Of a stretch of DNA of 64,000 nucleotides, positions 23,979 to 31,923 are shown in pieces; the stretch's first letter is position 1; each line of letters starts with the position of its first letter. Position numbers and translations under genes: made by a program. Origin of the DNA: an uncultured Eubacteriales bacterium (GTDB lineage: Bacteria; Bacillota; Clostridia; Oscillospirales; CAG-272); NCBI GenBank assembly GCA_934525675.1, contig CAKSZH010000004.1:113930-177929 (forward strand). Direction: 5' to 3'. The notes below the pieces were generated by a model. The model searched no databases. It was not told the DNA's origin and saw nothing but the letters and a program-made list of their open reading frames with translations.

Positions 23979-24704
23979 ATGAGCAAAGTCAGCGAATGCC
24001 CCTATGCAATGAGTTCTGAAGTTCAGAACGAATGCAAGGTTCAAAAGGGCTGCGATCACGGTCCTGCTCCCATTCCCGAAGAGGGCAAGTGGATCCAGGC
24101 AAAACAGATTACGGATATTTCCGCATATACCCACGGTGTGGGCTGGTGCGCACCTCAGCAGGGCGCCTGCAAGCTCTCGCTCAATGTCAAAAACGGCGTG
24201 ATCGAGGAAGCGCTCGTGGAGACCATCGGCTGCTCCGGCATGACCCATTCCGCGGCAATGGCTGCGGAGATCCTGCCCGGCAAGACCATTCTGGAAGCGC
24301 TCAACACCGACCTTGTCTGCGACGCGATCAATACCGCAATGCGTGAATTGTTCCTCCAGATCGTCTACGGCAGAAGCCAGTCCGCGTTCTCCGAAAACGG
24401 ACTTGTCATCGGCGCAGGCCTTGAGGACCTCGGCAAGGGAACCCGTTCTATGGTCGGCACTATGTACGGCACCAAGGAAAAGGGTGTCCGTTACCTCGAA
24501 ATGACCGAGGGCTACTGCACGAGAATGGCGCTCGATGACAATAACGAAGTCATCGGCTACGAGTTTGTTTCCCTCGGCAAGATGACCGACTTCATCAAGA
24601 AGGGCATGGAGCCGAACGAAGCATATGAGAAATCCAAGGGCACTTACGGACGCTTCAAACCGGAAGACGGCGCCGTCAAGTACATCGACCCCCGCAAGGA
24701 ATGA
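23979..24704 (+). CDS. Iron-sulfur scaffold-like protein paired with the GGGtGRT protein
   Basis: A 241-residue cytoplasmic protein resembling NifU/IscU-type Fe-S assembly scaffolds in its middle: GVGWCAPQQGACKLSLNVKNGVIEEALVETIGCSGMTHSAAMAAEILPGKTILEAL. Cysteines in GWCAPQQGAC and TIGCSGMTHSA are candidate cluster ligands, and SRSMVGTMYG and EGYCTRMALD follow. This protein is known in Clostridia to sit directly before the GGGtGRT protein, as here (18-base gap). AAAGGAG lies 8 bases before the ATG at 23979, which makes an in-frame upstream codon at 23931 unlikely. The real activity is not established; binding of an iron-sulfur cluster is inference from the cysteines and fold. Confidence 0.8.
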   Translation: MSKVSECPYAMSSEVQNECKVQKGCDHGPAPIPEEGKWIQAKQITDISAYTHGVGWCAPQQGACKLSLNVKNGVIEEALVETIGCSGMTHSAAMAAEILPGKTILEALNTDLVCDAINTAMRELFLQIVYGRSQSAFSENGLVIGAGLEDLGKGTRSMVGTMYGTKEKGVRYLEMTEGYCTRMALDDNNEVIGYEFVSLGKMTDFIKKGMEPNEAYEKSKGTYGRFKPEDGAVKYIDPRKE

Positions 24705-24722
24705 TGAAGGAGGGTGTGAAAA

Positions 24723-25733
24723 ATGGCACAGTTTGAAGGTTATGAAAGACGCGAGGCGAAGATCCTCGGCGTTCTGAAGGAATACGGAATCAACTCGATC
24801 GACGAGTGCAAGGAGATCTGCGACAAGTACGGCATTGATCCCTACACCACGGTTCAGGAAACCCAGCCGATCTGCTTTGAGAACGCGAAGTGGGCGTACA
24901 CCGTCGGCTCCGCAATCGCACTGAAGGAGGCGGAAAAGACGGGCGACAAGTCCGCAGCAACCGCTGCCGCAAATATCGGTATCGGACTCCAGAGCTTCTG
25001 CATTCCCGGCTCCGTTGCGGAAAACCGCAAGGTGGGTCTCGGTCACGGCAACCTCGGCAAGATGCTTCTCTCCGAGGAAACCGATTGCTTCTGCTTCCTC
25101 GCAGGTCACGAGTCCTTCGCGGCTGCTGAGGGTGCAATCAAGATCGCGCTCAACGCGAACAAGGTCCGTAAGAACCCCCTGCGCGTCATTCTGAACGGTC
25201 TCGGCAAGGACGCGGCTTACATCATCTCCCGTATCAACGGCTTTACCTACTGCAAGACCGTGTTCGATCCGTACACGGAAACCGTCAAGGTCGTCGAGGA
25301 GAAGGCATTCTCCAAGGGACCCCGTGCCGCAGTCAAGTGCTACGGCGCAGACAACGTTCCAGAAGGCGTTGCGATTATGCAGCTTGAGAAGGTCGGCGTT
25401 TCCATCACCGGTAACTCCACCAACCCGACCAGATTCCAGCATCCCGTTGCCGGCACCTACAAGAAGTGGTGCATCGAGAACGGCAAGAAGTACTTCTCCG
25501 TGGCATCGGGCGGCGGCACGGGCAGAACCCTGCACCCCGATAACATGGCAGCAGGTCCTTCCTCCTACGGCATGACCGATACCATGGGCAGAATGCATTC
25601 CGACGCACAGTTCGCAGGTTCCTCCTCGGTTCCCGCGCACGTCGAAATGATGGGCCTCATCGGCATGGGCAACAACCCGATGGTCGGTGCGACCGTCGCC
25701 TGCGCTGTCGCTGTCGCGGAAGCGCTGAAGTAA
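24723..25733 (+). CDS. GGGtGRT protein
   Basis: A 336-residue protein of the family named for the glycine-rich motif seen here as VASGGGTGRTLHPDNMAAGPSSYGMTDTMGRMHSDAQFAGSSSVPAHVEMMG. The N-terminal part has EGYERREAKILGVLKEYGINSIDECKEICDKYGIDPYTTV. There is no signal or membrane segment. A glycine-rich GGG-T-G-R-T loop suggests nucleotide, phosphate or CoA binding, but no reaction is assigned to the family. It always appears with the scaffold-like partner encoded just upstream, so the two probably form one complex or act on the same substrate. GGAGGG lies 11 bases before the ATG. A strong terminator closes the pair. Confidence 0.85.
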   Translation: MAQFEGYERREAKILGVLKEYGINSIDECKEICDKYGIDPYTTVQETQPICFENAKWAYTVGSAIALKEAEKTGDKSAATAAANIGIGLQSFCIPGSVAENRKVGLGHGNLGKMLLSEETDCFCFLAGHESFAAAEGAIKIALNANKVRKNPLRVILNGLGKDAAYIISRINGFTYCKTVFDPYTETVKVVEEKAFSKGPRAAVKCYGADNVPEGVAIMQLEKVGVSITGNSTNPTRFQHPVAGTYKKWCIENGKKYFSVASGGGTGRTLHPDNMAAGPSSYGMTDTMGRMHSDAQFAGSSSVPAHVEMMGLIGMGNNPMVGATVACAVAVAEALK

Positions 25734-25747
25734 TAAAAAACAAGAAG

Positions 25748-25784
25748 AAAACCGGCTCCGGGCATTTGCCCGGAGCCGGTTTTT
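25748..25784 (+). terminator. Terminator after the GGGtGRT gene
   Basis: A 16-bp stem AAAACCGGCTCCGGGC/GCCCGGAGCCGGTTTT followed by a T run, 15 bases after the stop codon. Confidence 0.9.
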
Positions 25785-25845
25785 GAAGATAACGGAGATT
25801 TTCTTCGATTTTCGCCGGATTCCGCAAAATATCTCATGGATGATA

Positions 25846-25874
25846 TTGACAATTGCCCCGATCCGGTATAAAAT
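25846..25874 (+). promoter_or_regulatory. Promoter of the lipoprotein gene
   Basis: TTGACA at 25846-25851, 17 bases, TAAAAT at 25869-25874. Confidence 0.75.
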
Positions 25875-25914
25875 GGAATTATGAATCCAAACGGAATAAA
25901 GGAGCTTCAATGAT

Positions 25915-27006
25915 ATGAAAAACATCTTCAAACGGGTTCTTCTGATCGCCGTCGGCGTTCTTTTGGTCTGCGTTCTGTCCTCCTGTGCTCTCTCAAAACT
26001 TTTCGAGCCGAAGGATGCGGATGCGCTGATCAAAAAAATCGACAAGACCATGGATCAGTATTCTTCTTATGAATCCGACATGGATTTTGAAGCCAAGATC
26101 GGAAGCGGTCCTGCGTTGACCAAGGTTTATCTGTTCACCAAAAACGTGGTCATCAATGATAAAAACGAAGCGTATTACTTTTATCAGAAGATGGAAACCA
26201 CGGCAGCGCTCGTGGATGCATCCGGCGAAGAAAAAGTAGTTTCGGAGGGAGAAGATCTCATTGCATTTGATCGCGGAAACGCGTTTTACATGAGCCAAAA
26301 AGACGACAAAACCGTCAGGCTGTATTCGGAATCGACCAAAAACGACTTTGGTGCGTATCTGGAAAAATCCGGCGGCAATCTGGATACTGATGTGTTGTTT
26401 GGCGGTTGCTCCAAAAAACAAATGACACATGAAAAGGACGGCACCTGGACACTGAAGCTCGGAGAGTATTCGAAGGAATCCATGAATAAAATCTGGGAAT
26501 CCCTTGGACTTGACGCGGTCTCGGAGCTGACAGAGAGCAGTAACCTTTCCCTGAAGATTAAGGCGGATAAGGAATACCGCATGACTTCCTGTGAAATGCA
26601 CCTCGTGATTTCCGGAAAAGAAGACAACGAATCAGATTACGATTCCATTCTGGAAGGGACGTTTACCTTTGGCTCTTTCGGTGAGGCAAAGCGCGTGGAA
26701 AATGAACTTTCCACCGACGCGTACACCAAGGTGGACAATGCCCTGATCCTTCCCGACGCGGTCAGACAGCTGAGTGGCTGGTGCAATCTGAAAAACGGGG
26801 AATTCAGCATGGTATCCAGTCAGAATGTGAAATATCCGGGTTCCGAGGTCTCGGTCACCGTGACCGATGAAATCAAATTTTCAACAAGCAAAGAAGACGG
26901 GTTCAACTATTCTATCAAGGAACATTCTACCGATGCAAGTACCCCGGACATTACGCTGAAATATTCCGGTGGTACCCTGTATACCCCCAAGCCGGCTCAC
27001 AGATGA
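25915..27006 (+). CDS. Putative lipoprotein, possibly frameshifted near its end
   Basis: A 363-residue exported protein. The N-terminus has a lipoprotein signal (VLLIAVGVLLVCVLSSCALS) with lipobox LSSC, Cys at about residue 24. The rest is charged and beta-rich with two similar halves, each opening with a helix and a strand run (DADALIKKIDKTMDQYSSYESDMDFEAKI...; LSTDAYTKVDNALILPDAVRQLSGW...), reminiscent of LolA/LppX-like folds; I do not recognise the family with certainty. The stop at 27004-27006 overlaps the start of a 99-residue frame that lacks its own signal and reads like the same kind of protein. A run of five C at 26984-26988 lies just before the junction. Confidence 0.7.
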   Translation: MKNIFKRVLLIAVGVLLVCVLSSCALSKLFEPKDADALIKKIDKTMDQYSSYESDMDFEAKIGSGPALTKVYLFTKNVVINDKNEAYYFYQKMETTAALVDASGEEKVVSEGEDLIAFDRGNAFYMSQKDDKTVRLYSESTKNDFGAYLEKSGGNLDTDVLFGGCSKKQMTHEKDGTWTLKLGEYSKESMNKIWESLGLDAVSELTESSNLSLKIKADKEYRMTSCEMHLVISGKEDNESDYDSILEGTFTFGSFGEAKRVENELSTDAYTKVDNALILPDAVRQLSGWCNLKNGEFSMVSSQNVKYPGSEVSVTVTDEIKFSTSKEDGFNYSIKEHSTDASTPDITLKYSGGTLYTPKPAHR

Positions 27007-27302
27007 ACAGACAAAGTATGGATGAAAGCCAGGCAAAACAGTCAATCCGGAAAGTATTGGGGACCGTTTCCGTGGACCCGGTCTTTGTCACCTCGATCGA
27101 AGACAATGGCAACGGCGTGTACGAGATCCGCGCGGACGGGGCTCTGGACGAACAGTATAAGGGCGTGTATAAGGAGTGCACCTATGTCGTCCGTCTGACC
27201 TTCCGCGACGATAAACTTGTTGCCACTGCCAGTGAGATCACGCTGGTCGGCAATAACGGAACGAAGATCGTGACACGGACTGAACTGACGCAAAAGAACT
27301 GA
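27003..27302 (+). CDS. Small protein, possibly the detached C-terminus of the preceding lipoprotein
   Basis: A 99-residue frame, MNRQSMDESQAKQSIRKVLGTVSVDPVFVTSIEDNGNGVYEIRADGALDEQYKG, ending in two amphipathic strands. It has no signal peptide and no ribosome binding site of its own beyond what lies in the upstream gene, and its ATG overlaps the upstream stop (ATGA). It is open upstream for at least eight codons in its own frame (Y-P-Q-A-G-S-Q before the M), so it could be joined to the lipoprotein by a -1 shift at the C run. Either it is translated by coupling as a cytoplasmic protein, or it is the lost C-terminal domain of a secreted one. I cannot decide from sequence. Confidence 0.5.
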   Translation: MNRQSMDESQAKQSIRKVLGTVSVDPVFVTSIEDNGNGVYEIRADGALDEQYKGVYKECTYVVRLTFRDDKLVATASEITLVGNNGTKIVTRTELTQKN

Positions 27303-27313
27303 TTCGAAACTGA

Positions 27314-27357
27314 CAAAGCCGGACGGCTGACGCTTTCGCGTCAGCCGTCCGGCTTTG
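27314..27357. terminator. Bidirectional terminator-like hairpin
   Basis: A perfect stem of about 19 bp, CAAAGCCGGACGGCTGACG and its complement, with a short CTTTCG-type loop, lying between convergent genes. T runs are short (TTT) on both sides. Confidence 0.7.
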
Positions 27358-27380
27358 AAGTAACATTTTTTCTGCGGCGG

Positions 27381-28190
27381 TTAACCGATATACCCGGAAA
27401 GCCGCGGAAACGCATCAAGGCAGTTGTTGAAGAAGATGTTCTCCCACTGCTCGGGCGGGAAGATCAGCCGCACCGTTTCCTCGTATTCCGTAATCTGCGG
27501 CATATGAAGCGGCGGGCAGAAGTCGGTTCCGAAGAGAATTCTGCTCCCGGCATCCGGAAACGCATCGATCGCTTCCTTGAGCCGTCTGGCTTCCGTGTCC
27601 ACGTCCGCGACCGTGCCTTCCTCATAGATCCCGCAGAAGTCGGTGAACACGTTTTGATGTGTTGTCACGACACGGAGGCATTCGTGGAAGCGTGGATCGT
27701 TCATATGCGCCAGAATGAAGTGGCAGTCCGGATACTTTTCCGCCGCGACCGCAACGTATTCCGCGTCGGAGCCGGACTGGTCATTGTCGGAAGGCAGTTC
27801 GGCGGCACCGATGCCGGTATGGAAGATGACAGCGAGACGGTGGCGCGCGGCAAATTCATAAATGGGGAAGAGCGCGGGATCCGAAGCGCGCCCCTTCTGA
27901 TAGGTCAGATAGATCTTGATACCGACGATTCTGAGTGCCGTCAGGTTTTCTTCAATCCATGCAAATTGGGGCGCGAGCGGCAGGGTAATGTCCACTCCGG
28001 CACACAGAAAAAGCCGGTCGTCCGCCTTTACGGTCTCCTCACAGACATCCTCCGGGGAACGCAGGCGGTCGATGAACTGCATGACGATGGCATAGCCGTC
28101 GGTAACGGAAAAATATCTGTTCCGAAGGGCTTGATTATAAATATGGGTATGGCAATCGATTTTTTGGGGACAGGCTGTTTTGCTCGCCAT
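27381..28190 (-). CDS. Amidohydrolase-2 family metal-dependent hydrolase
   Basis: A 269-residue TIM-barrel hydrolase of the ACMSD/amidohydrolase-2 group. Metal-ligand positions are visible: IDCHTHIYNQ at the N-terminus, a lysine in VGIKIYLTYQ, VIFHTGIGA, HFILAHMNDPRFHE, and FGTDFCPPLHM near the C-terminus. It is cytoplasmic. Members hydrolyse or decarboxylate small aromatic or lactone substrates; the substrate here cannot be told. It is a single gene between convergent and divergent neighbours, with GAGAGG upstream of the ATG. Length is normal for the family. Confidence 0.82.
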   Translation of the reverse strand: MASKTACPQKIDCHTHIYNQALRNRYFSVTDGYAIVMQFIDRLRSPEDVCEETVKADDRLFLCAGVDITLPLAPQFAWIEENLTALRIVGIKIYLTYQKGRASDPALFPIYEFAARHRLAVIFHTGIGAAELPSDNDQSGSDAEYVAVAAEKYPDCHFILAHMNDPRFHECLRVVTTHQNVFTDFCGIYEEGTVADVDTEARRLKEAIDAFPDAGSRILFGTDFCPPLHMPQITEYEETVRLIFPPEQWENIFFNNCLDAFPRLSGYIG

Positions 28191-28331
28191 TTCTGCCGCC
28201 TCTCTTTCCGTAATACTTACCCGTTCAGCCGGGAAGCAAAAAACGCAAACCGCACCGTCCCATAAACGGGCGGTGCGGGGAAGCCCGGATCTCCGATTCC
28301 CGGATCAACACACGGAAATGCCGTGCACGAT

Positions 28332-28679
28332 TCAGAGCGGCGAAGGGATCGAGGCAAGTGCAATGATAAGATTGATGATTCCCAATCCGACACCGACACA
28401 GAAACCGATCAGCGCCATTTTTCCGTAAGCCTTTGCGGAAACGGGCTTGGTGCTTTGATTGACACAGAACAGAATCAGACCGACGATCGGGAAGAAGAAA
28501 CAAAGAACCTTGAGCCCGCCTGACGGGACGTCGGAGGTTTGGGAAGCGGAAGAGTAGTCCGCACTCTCGCTTCTCATTCCGGAAAAGGAATCTCCGCCGG
28601 GAGTAAGCTGCGCTCCGCAGTTGGGGCAGAAATTCGTGGAATCGTCAACGCGAGAACCGCAATTCGGACAATATGCCAT
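28332..28679 (-). CDS. Zinc-ribbon membrane protein
   Basis: A 115-residue protein. An N-terminal zinc ribbon (AYCPNCGSRVDDSTNFCPNCGAQL, four cysteines in two CxxC pairs) is followed by a serine-rich linker and two hydrophobic segments (LKVLCFFFPIVGLILFCVN and ALIGFCVGVGLGIINLIIALA). This zinc_ribbon-plus-membrane layout is very common in Firmicutes and has no assigned function. The start at 28679 is set by AAGGGGGA upstream; an upstream in-frame codon at 28724 lacks such a site. Confidence 0.8.
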   Translation of the reverse strand: MAYCPNCGSRVDDSTNFCPNCGAQLTPGGDSFSGMRSESADYSSASQTSDVPSGGLKVLCFFFPIVGLILFCVNQSTKPVSAKAYGKMALIGFCVGVGLGIINLIIALASIPSPL

Positions 28680-28868
28680 ATGGATTCCCCCTTTTGATTT
28701 TGATACCGTTTCACCGGCTCGCAATTATGATAACACATATTTTCCGTAAAATCAAGGGGTGGTGTGCCAAAAACAACTTTCTCGACAGATTACGTGCACA
28801 TTCGTCCCGCTTGTGCATATTATGATAACGGGGAAACCCCAATGATCTGAATGGAGGATATATCTGAT

Positions 28869-28958
28869 ATGAATAACTGTCTTTGTAACCTGCTCGACAA
28901 CAATTGCATCTGGCTCATCATCCTTGCGCTGATTTTCTTCAGCTGCTGCAACGGCTGA
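28869..28958 (+). CDS. 29-residue cysteine-rich membrane peptide
   Basis: The sequence MNNCLCNLLDNNCIWLIILALIFFSCCNG has five cysteines around one hydrophobic helix. Clostridia and bacilli encode many tiny proteins of this build (polar Cys/Asn start, one helix, CC-N-G end), often linked to sporulation or the envelope. A GGAGG stands about 12 bases upstream and a strong hairpin follows 24 bases after the stop, so the gene has clear borders. Function unknown. Confidence 0.65.
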   Translation: MNNCLCNLLDNNCIWLIILALIFFSCCNG

Positions 28959-28981
28959 TCTTTCGGGCAAATACCCTTTTT

Positions 28982-29012
28982 CCGTCCCCCGGCAATCCCT
29001 GCCGGGGGACGG
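28982..29012 (+). terminator. Hairpin after the small membrane peptide
   Basis: A 13-bp perfect stem CCGTCCCCCGGCA/TGCCGGGGGACGG with a five-base loop. The following bases (TTGT) are a weak T run. Confidence 0.6.
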
Positions 29013-29179
29013 TTGTACGCGGACAAAGCGGCAAACGCGAAGGAGAGGAGCGGCTATTAGGGGGATGACAAACGCAAAACAGAGAGTGGTTGTACGCGGG
29101 AACGCGAAACAGGTATCGGAGCCGCGGCACAGATCCCCCTGTGCGAACCGATATGCCGCGCAATCGGACAAGCTGAAAT

Positions 29180-29215
29180 TGAATATTTATTCCAACCTGG
29201 ATGAATATTTATGTA
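29180..29215. promoter_or_regulatory. Distal pair of ARG-box-like sites
   Basis: TGAATATTTATTCC at 29180-29193 and TGAATATTTATGTA at 29202-29215. The ArgR consensus core is TGAAT-N4-ATTCA; the first site differs in one base. Starts are 22 bases apart, about two helical turns, as in tandem ArgR operators. Confidence 0.6.
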
Positions 29216-29294
29216 CAATTGCACAGAATTGATAGCCAAACCTCATTGATTTCTGTTTCTTGCCGATGAAAACCATCTTTTTTTGGAAAACCTA

Positions 29295-29330
29295 TTGAAA
29301 ATATATTCAGAATGATGTATACTGTATTCA
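29295..29330 (+). promoter_or_regulatory. argG operon promoter overlapped by a proximal pair of ARG-box-like sites
   Basis: TTGAAA at 29295-29300, 17 bases, TATACT at 29318-29323. TGAAAATATATTCA at 29296-29309 matches the ARG box with one mismatch in the core and covers the -35. A second, weaker half-site ending in ATTCA (29317-29330) covers the -10, 21 bases away. Arginine-loaded ArgR bound here would block RNA polymerase. Confidence 0.7.
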
Positions 29331-29367
29331 GAAAATCAATTACCGACGCGGAGAAAGGGTAACCGAC

Positions 29368-30603
29368 ATGGATAAGAAAGAAATCAAGAAAATCGTACTC
29401 GCCTATTCGGGAGGACTGGATACCTCCATCATCATCCCGTGGCTGAAGGAAAATTACAACAATCCGGAGATCATCGCGGTTTCCGGAAATGTCGGACAGG
29501 CGGACGAGCTGGAGGGACTGGAAGAGAAGGCGCTGAAGACCGGCGCGTCCAAGCTGTACATTGAGGATCTGACCGATGAATTCGTCAACGAGTGCATCAT
29601 TCCCTGCGTCAAGGCGGGCGCGAAATACGAGGAATATATGCTCGGCACCTCGCTGGCGCGTCCCGTGATTGCAAAGCGGCTCGCGGAGATCGCCCTCAGA
29701 GAGGGCGCCGATGCCATCTGCCACGGTTGTACCGGAAAGGGCAATGACCAGGTGCGGTTTGAACTCACCATCAAGGCGTTCGCGCCCGATATGAAGATTA
29801 TCGCGCCGTGGCGGGAGTGGTCCATCAAGTCACGCGAGGAAGAGATTGAATACGCCGAGGCGCATAACGTCCCGCTCAAGATCAACCGCGAGACCAACTA
29901 TTCCAAGGACAAGAATCTCTGGCACCTGTCCCATGAGGGACTGGATCTGGAGGACGCGGGCAACGAGCCGCTCTATGAGAAGCCCGGCTTCCTTGAAATG
30001 GGTGTGTCCCCGATCGACGCGCCGGACGAAGCAACCTATGTGACGCTGGACTTTGAAGCGGGCGTTCCCGTTGCCATCGACGGCGAAAAGATGAGCGCGA
30101 AGAACATCATTCTGAAGCTCAACGAGCTGGGCGGCAGGAACGGCATCGGTCTTCTGGACATCGTGGAGAACCGTCTTGTCGGCATGAAGTGCCGCGGCGT
30201 GTATGAAACGCCCGGCGGAGCGATCCTGTATTTCGCTCATAATTATCTGGAGACCCTGTGCCTTGACAAGATGACGGCACACGAAAAGGAACGCCTTGCC
30301 GTAACCTTTGCGGAACTGACCTACAACGGGCAGTGGTACACCCCTCTGCGCGAGGCGTTGTCCGCGTTTGTTGACAAAACGCAGGAGCATGTTACGGGAA
30401 AGGTTCGGATCAAGCTGTATAAGGGCAATATGATCAAGGCGGGCGCGTGGAGCGACTGGTCGCTGTATTCCGAGGAAATCGCAACCTTCGGAGAGGATCA
30501 TGTCTACGATCAGAAGGACGCCGCCGGCTTCATCAATCTTTACGGTCTGCCGATCAAGGTGCAGGCTCAGATTGCGGCAAAGAACGCGAAGAACAAGCAG
30601 TAA
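29368..30603 (+). CDS. argG: Argininosuccinate synthase
   Basis: A 411-residue enzyme joining citrulline and aspartate with ATP to give argininosuccinate, the seventh step of arginine synthesis. The ATP pyrophosphatase P-loop is LAYSGGLDTSIII at the N-terminus, and GTSLARPVIAKR, CHGCTGKGNDQVRFE and ETNYSKDKNLWHLSHEG are intact family blocks. Length (about 400) is normal. It heads the arginine operon behind the ArgR-type promoter, with AAAGGGTAA near its start. A hairpin terminator lies about 140 bases after its stop, so part of the transcripts may end before argC. No argH is present in the window. Confidence 0.96.
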   Translation: MDKKEIKKIVLAYSGGLDTSIIIPWLKENYNNPEIIAVSGNVGQADELEGLEEKALKTGASKLYIEDLTDEFVNECIIPCVKAGAKYEEYMLGTSLARPVIAKRLAEIALREGADAICHGCTGKGNDQVRFELTIKAFAPDMKIIAPWREWSIKSREEEIEYAEAHNVPLKINRETNYSKDKNLWHLSHEGLDLEDAGNEPLYEKPGFLEMGVSPIDAPDEATYVTLDFEAGVPVAIDGEKMSAKNIILKLNELGGRNGIGLLDIVENRLVGMKCRGVYETPGGAILYFAHNYLETLCLDKMTAHEKERLAVTFAELTYNGQWYTPLREALSAFVDKTQEHVTGKVRIKLYKGNMIKAGAWSDWSLYSEEIATFGEDHVYDQKDAAGFINLYGLPIKVQAQIAAKNAKNKQ

Positions 30604-30740
30604 TCCCGGCGACCGGGAGACGAAGACGCAGGAATGCGAAGTCTCCGAAGGACGCTTTGCATGAGACATATCGGGCGGAGCCGCTGATTTCCTTCCGCAT
30701 CGGCGGGAGAAAGCTGACTTTGCGCAGTGAGTCGAAAATA

Positions 30741-30766
30741 CAAAACCCGGATGCTTCCGGGTTTTG
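30741..30766 (+). terminator. Intra-operon hairpin between argG and argC
   Basis: An 11-bp stem CAAAACCCGGA/TCCGGGTTTTG with a short loop and a TTTTG tail. It would reduce argC-to-carB expression relative to argG, unless a weak promoter lies downstream. Confidence 0.65.
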
Positions 30767-30878
30767 TCGTTCCGAGGGAGAGCGGAGGGTTTTCGCCGGA
30801 AGAGGGAAACGCAGAAAAAAGTTGACCGGCGTCCGGCTTACTCCCGGATGGGCGGCAAAAAACAACGGAGTAACAGAT

Positions 30879-31808
30879 ATGAAGATCTTTATTGACGGCA
30901 GTGCCGGAACGACGGGACTGCGGATCCACGAGCGGCTCGGCAAGAGAAGTGACCTTTCACTGATCACTCTCGGTGAGGCGGAGCGCAAGGACGCGTCCGC
31001 CCGCCGGGAGGCGCTGAACCGGGCGGATGTGGTGTTTCTTTGCCTGCCGGACGACGCGGCAAGGGAAGCGGTCTCCATGGTGGAGAATCCGGATACGGTC
31101 ATTCTCGATACCTCTACGGCGCATCGAACGGCGGACGGCTGGGCATACGGTTTTCCCGAGCTGTCGGCGGCACACCGGGAACGCGTCACGCATTCGCGGC
31201 GCATCGCGGTACCCGGCTGCCATGCCAGCGGATTCATCGCGCTGGTTTACCCGCTTGTCGAAGCGGGGATCCTTGCGCCCTCCGTTCCGCTTTCCTGCTT
31301 CAGCCTTACCGGATACAGCGGCGGCGGAAAGAAAATGATCGCCGCGTATGAGTCCTCCGACCGGGACCCGCTTCTCGGTGCGCCGAGAATCTACGGGCTG
31401 TCGCAGGTACATAAGCATCTGCCCGAAATGAAGGCGGTGACGGGACTGGATGCGCCGCCCGTATTCTGCCCGACCGTTGCGGATTTTTACTCCGGAATGC
31501 TTGTGACCGTTCCGCTGTCCGCGTCCCTGCTTGCCCCCGGCAAAACGGCGGATGACGTAAGAGCGGCGCTCTCTGCGAAATACCGGGGAGAGATCGTCCG
31601 GTATTGCGAGGACGCGGACGAAACGGGATTTTTGTCCGCCGCGGCGCTTTCCGGGAAGGATTCCATGGAGATTTCCGTATTCGGAAACGACGAGCGTATC
31701 CTGCTCGCGGCAAGATATGACAATCTTGGCAAGGGCGCATCGGGAGCGGCGGTGGAATGCCTTAACCTTTTGCTCGGTGCCGGGGAAACGACGGGGCTTG
31801 TGCTGTAA
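30879..31808 (+). CDS. argC: N-acetyl-gamma-glutamyl-phosphate reductase, short type
   Basis: A 309-residue NADPH enzyme reducing N-acetylglutamyl phosphate to the semialdehyde. The N-terminal IFIDGSAGTTGLRIHERL is the nucleotide-binding start, and the catalytic cysteine is in RIAVPGCHASGFIALVYPLV. The length and the SGSAGTTG-type start mark it as the short (type 2) form of about 310 residues, not the 345-residue type 1. The ATG at 30879 has a GGAG 8 bases upstream. A much longer open frame reaches back into argG but that part overlaps argG in another frame and is not coding. Confidence 0.93.
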   Translation: MKIFIDGSAGTTGLRIHERLGKRSDLSLITLGEAERKDASARREALNRADVVFLCLPDDAAREAVSMVENPDTVILDTSTAHRTADGWAYGFPELSAAHRERVTHSRRIAVPGCHASGFIALVYPLVEAGILAPSVPLSCFSLTGYSGGGKKMIAAYESSDRDPLLGAPRIYGLSQVHKHLPEMKAVTGLDAPPVFCPTVADFYSGMLVTVPLSASLLAPGKTADDVRAALSAKYRGEIVRYCEDADETGFLSAAALSGKDSMEISVFGNDERILLAARYDNLGKGASGAAVECLNLLLGAGETTGLVL

Positions 31809-31923
31809 AACGTTACGCTCCGGTTCCGGTTTCCCGCAGCTTCTGAAAAATCGGCTCGTGCCGTGTGACACCGGACCGTCCGGAGAAGAAACGGTCCGAA
31901 AACAAACAAGGAGAGATCAATTC

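Larger units (their letters stand above)
28959..29367. other. Gene-free region upstream of argG
   Basis: 409 bases without a credible gene. It holds the hairpin at 28982-29012, a short direct repeat GGTTGTACGCGG (29011 and 29087), two pairs of ARG-box-like sites and the argG promoter. Minus-strand frames here lack ribosome binding sites. Confidence 0.6.

Noticed and set aside
23952..26051. 699-residue minus-strand frame spanning several plus-strand genes
   Set aside because: It crosses a clear terminator and promoter and is antisense to the GGGtGRT pair.
30447..30878. Upstream extension of argC into argG
   Set aside because: It overlaps argG in a different frame and contains the intra-operon hairpin; the ATG at 30879 has a ribosome binding site and family-typical start.
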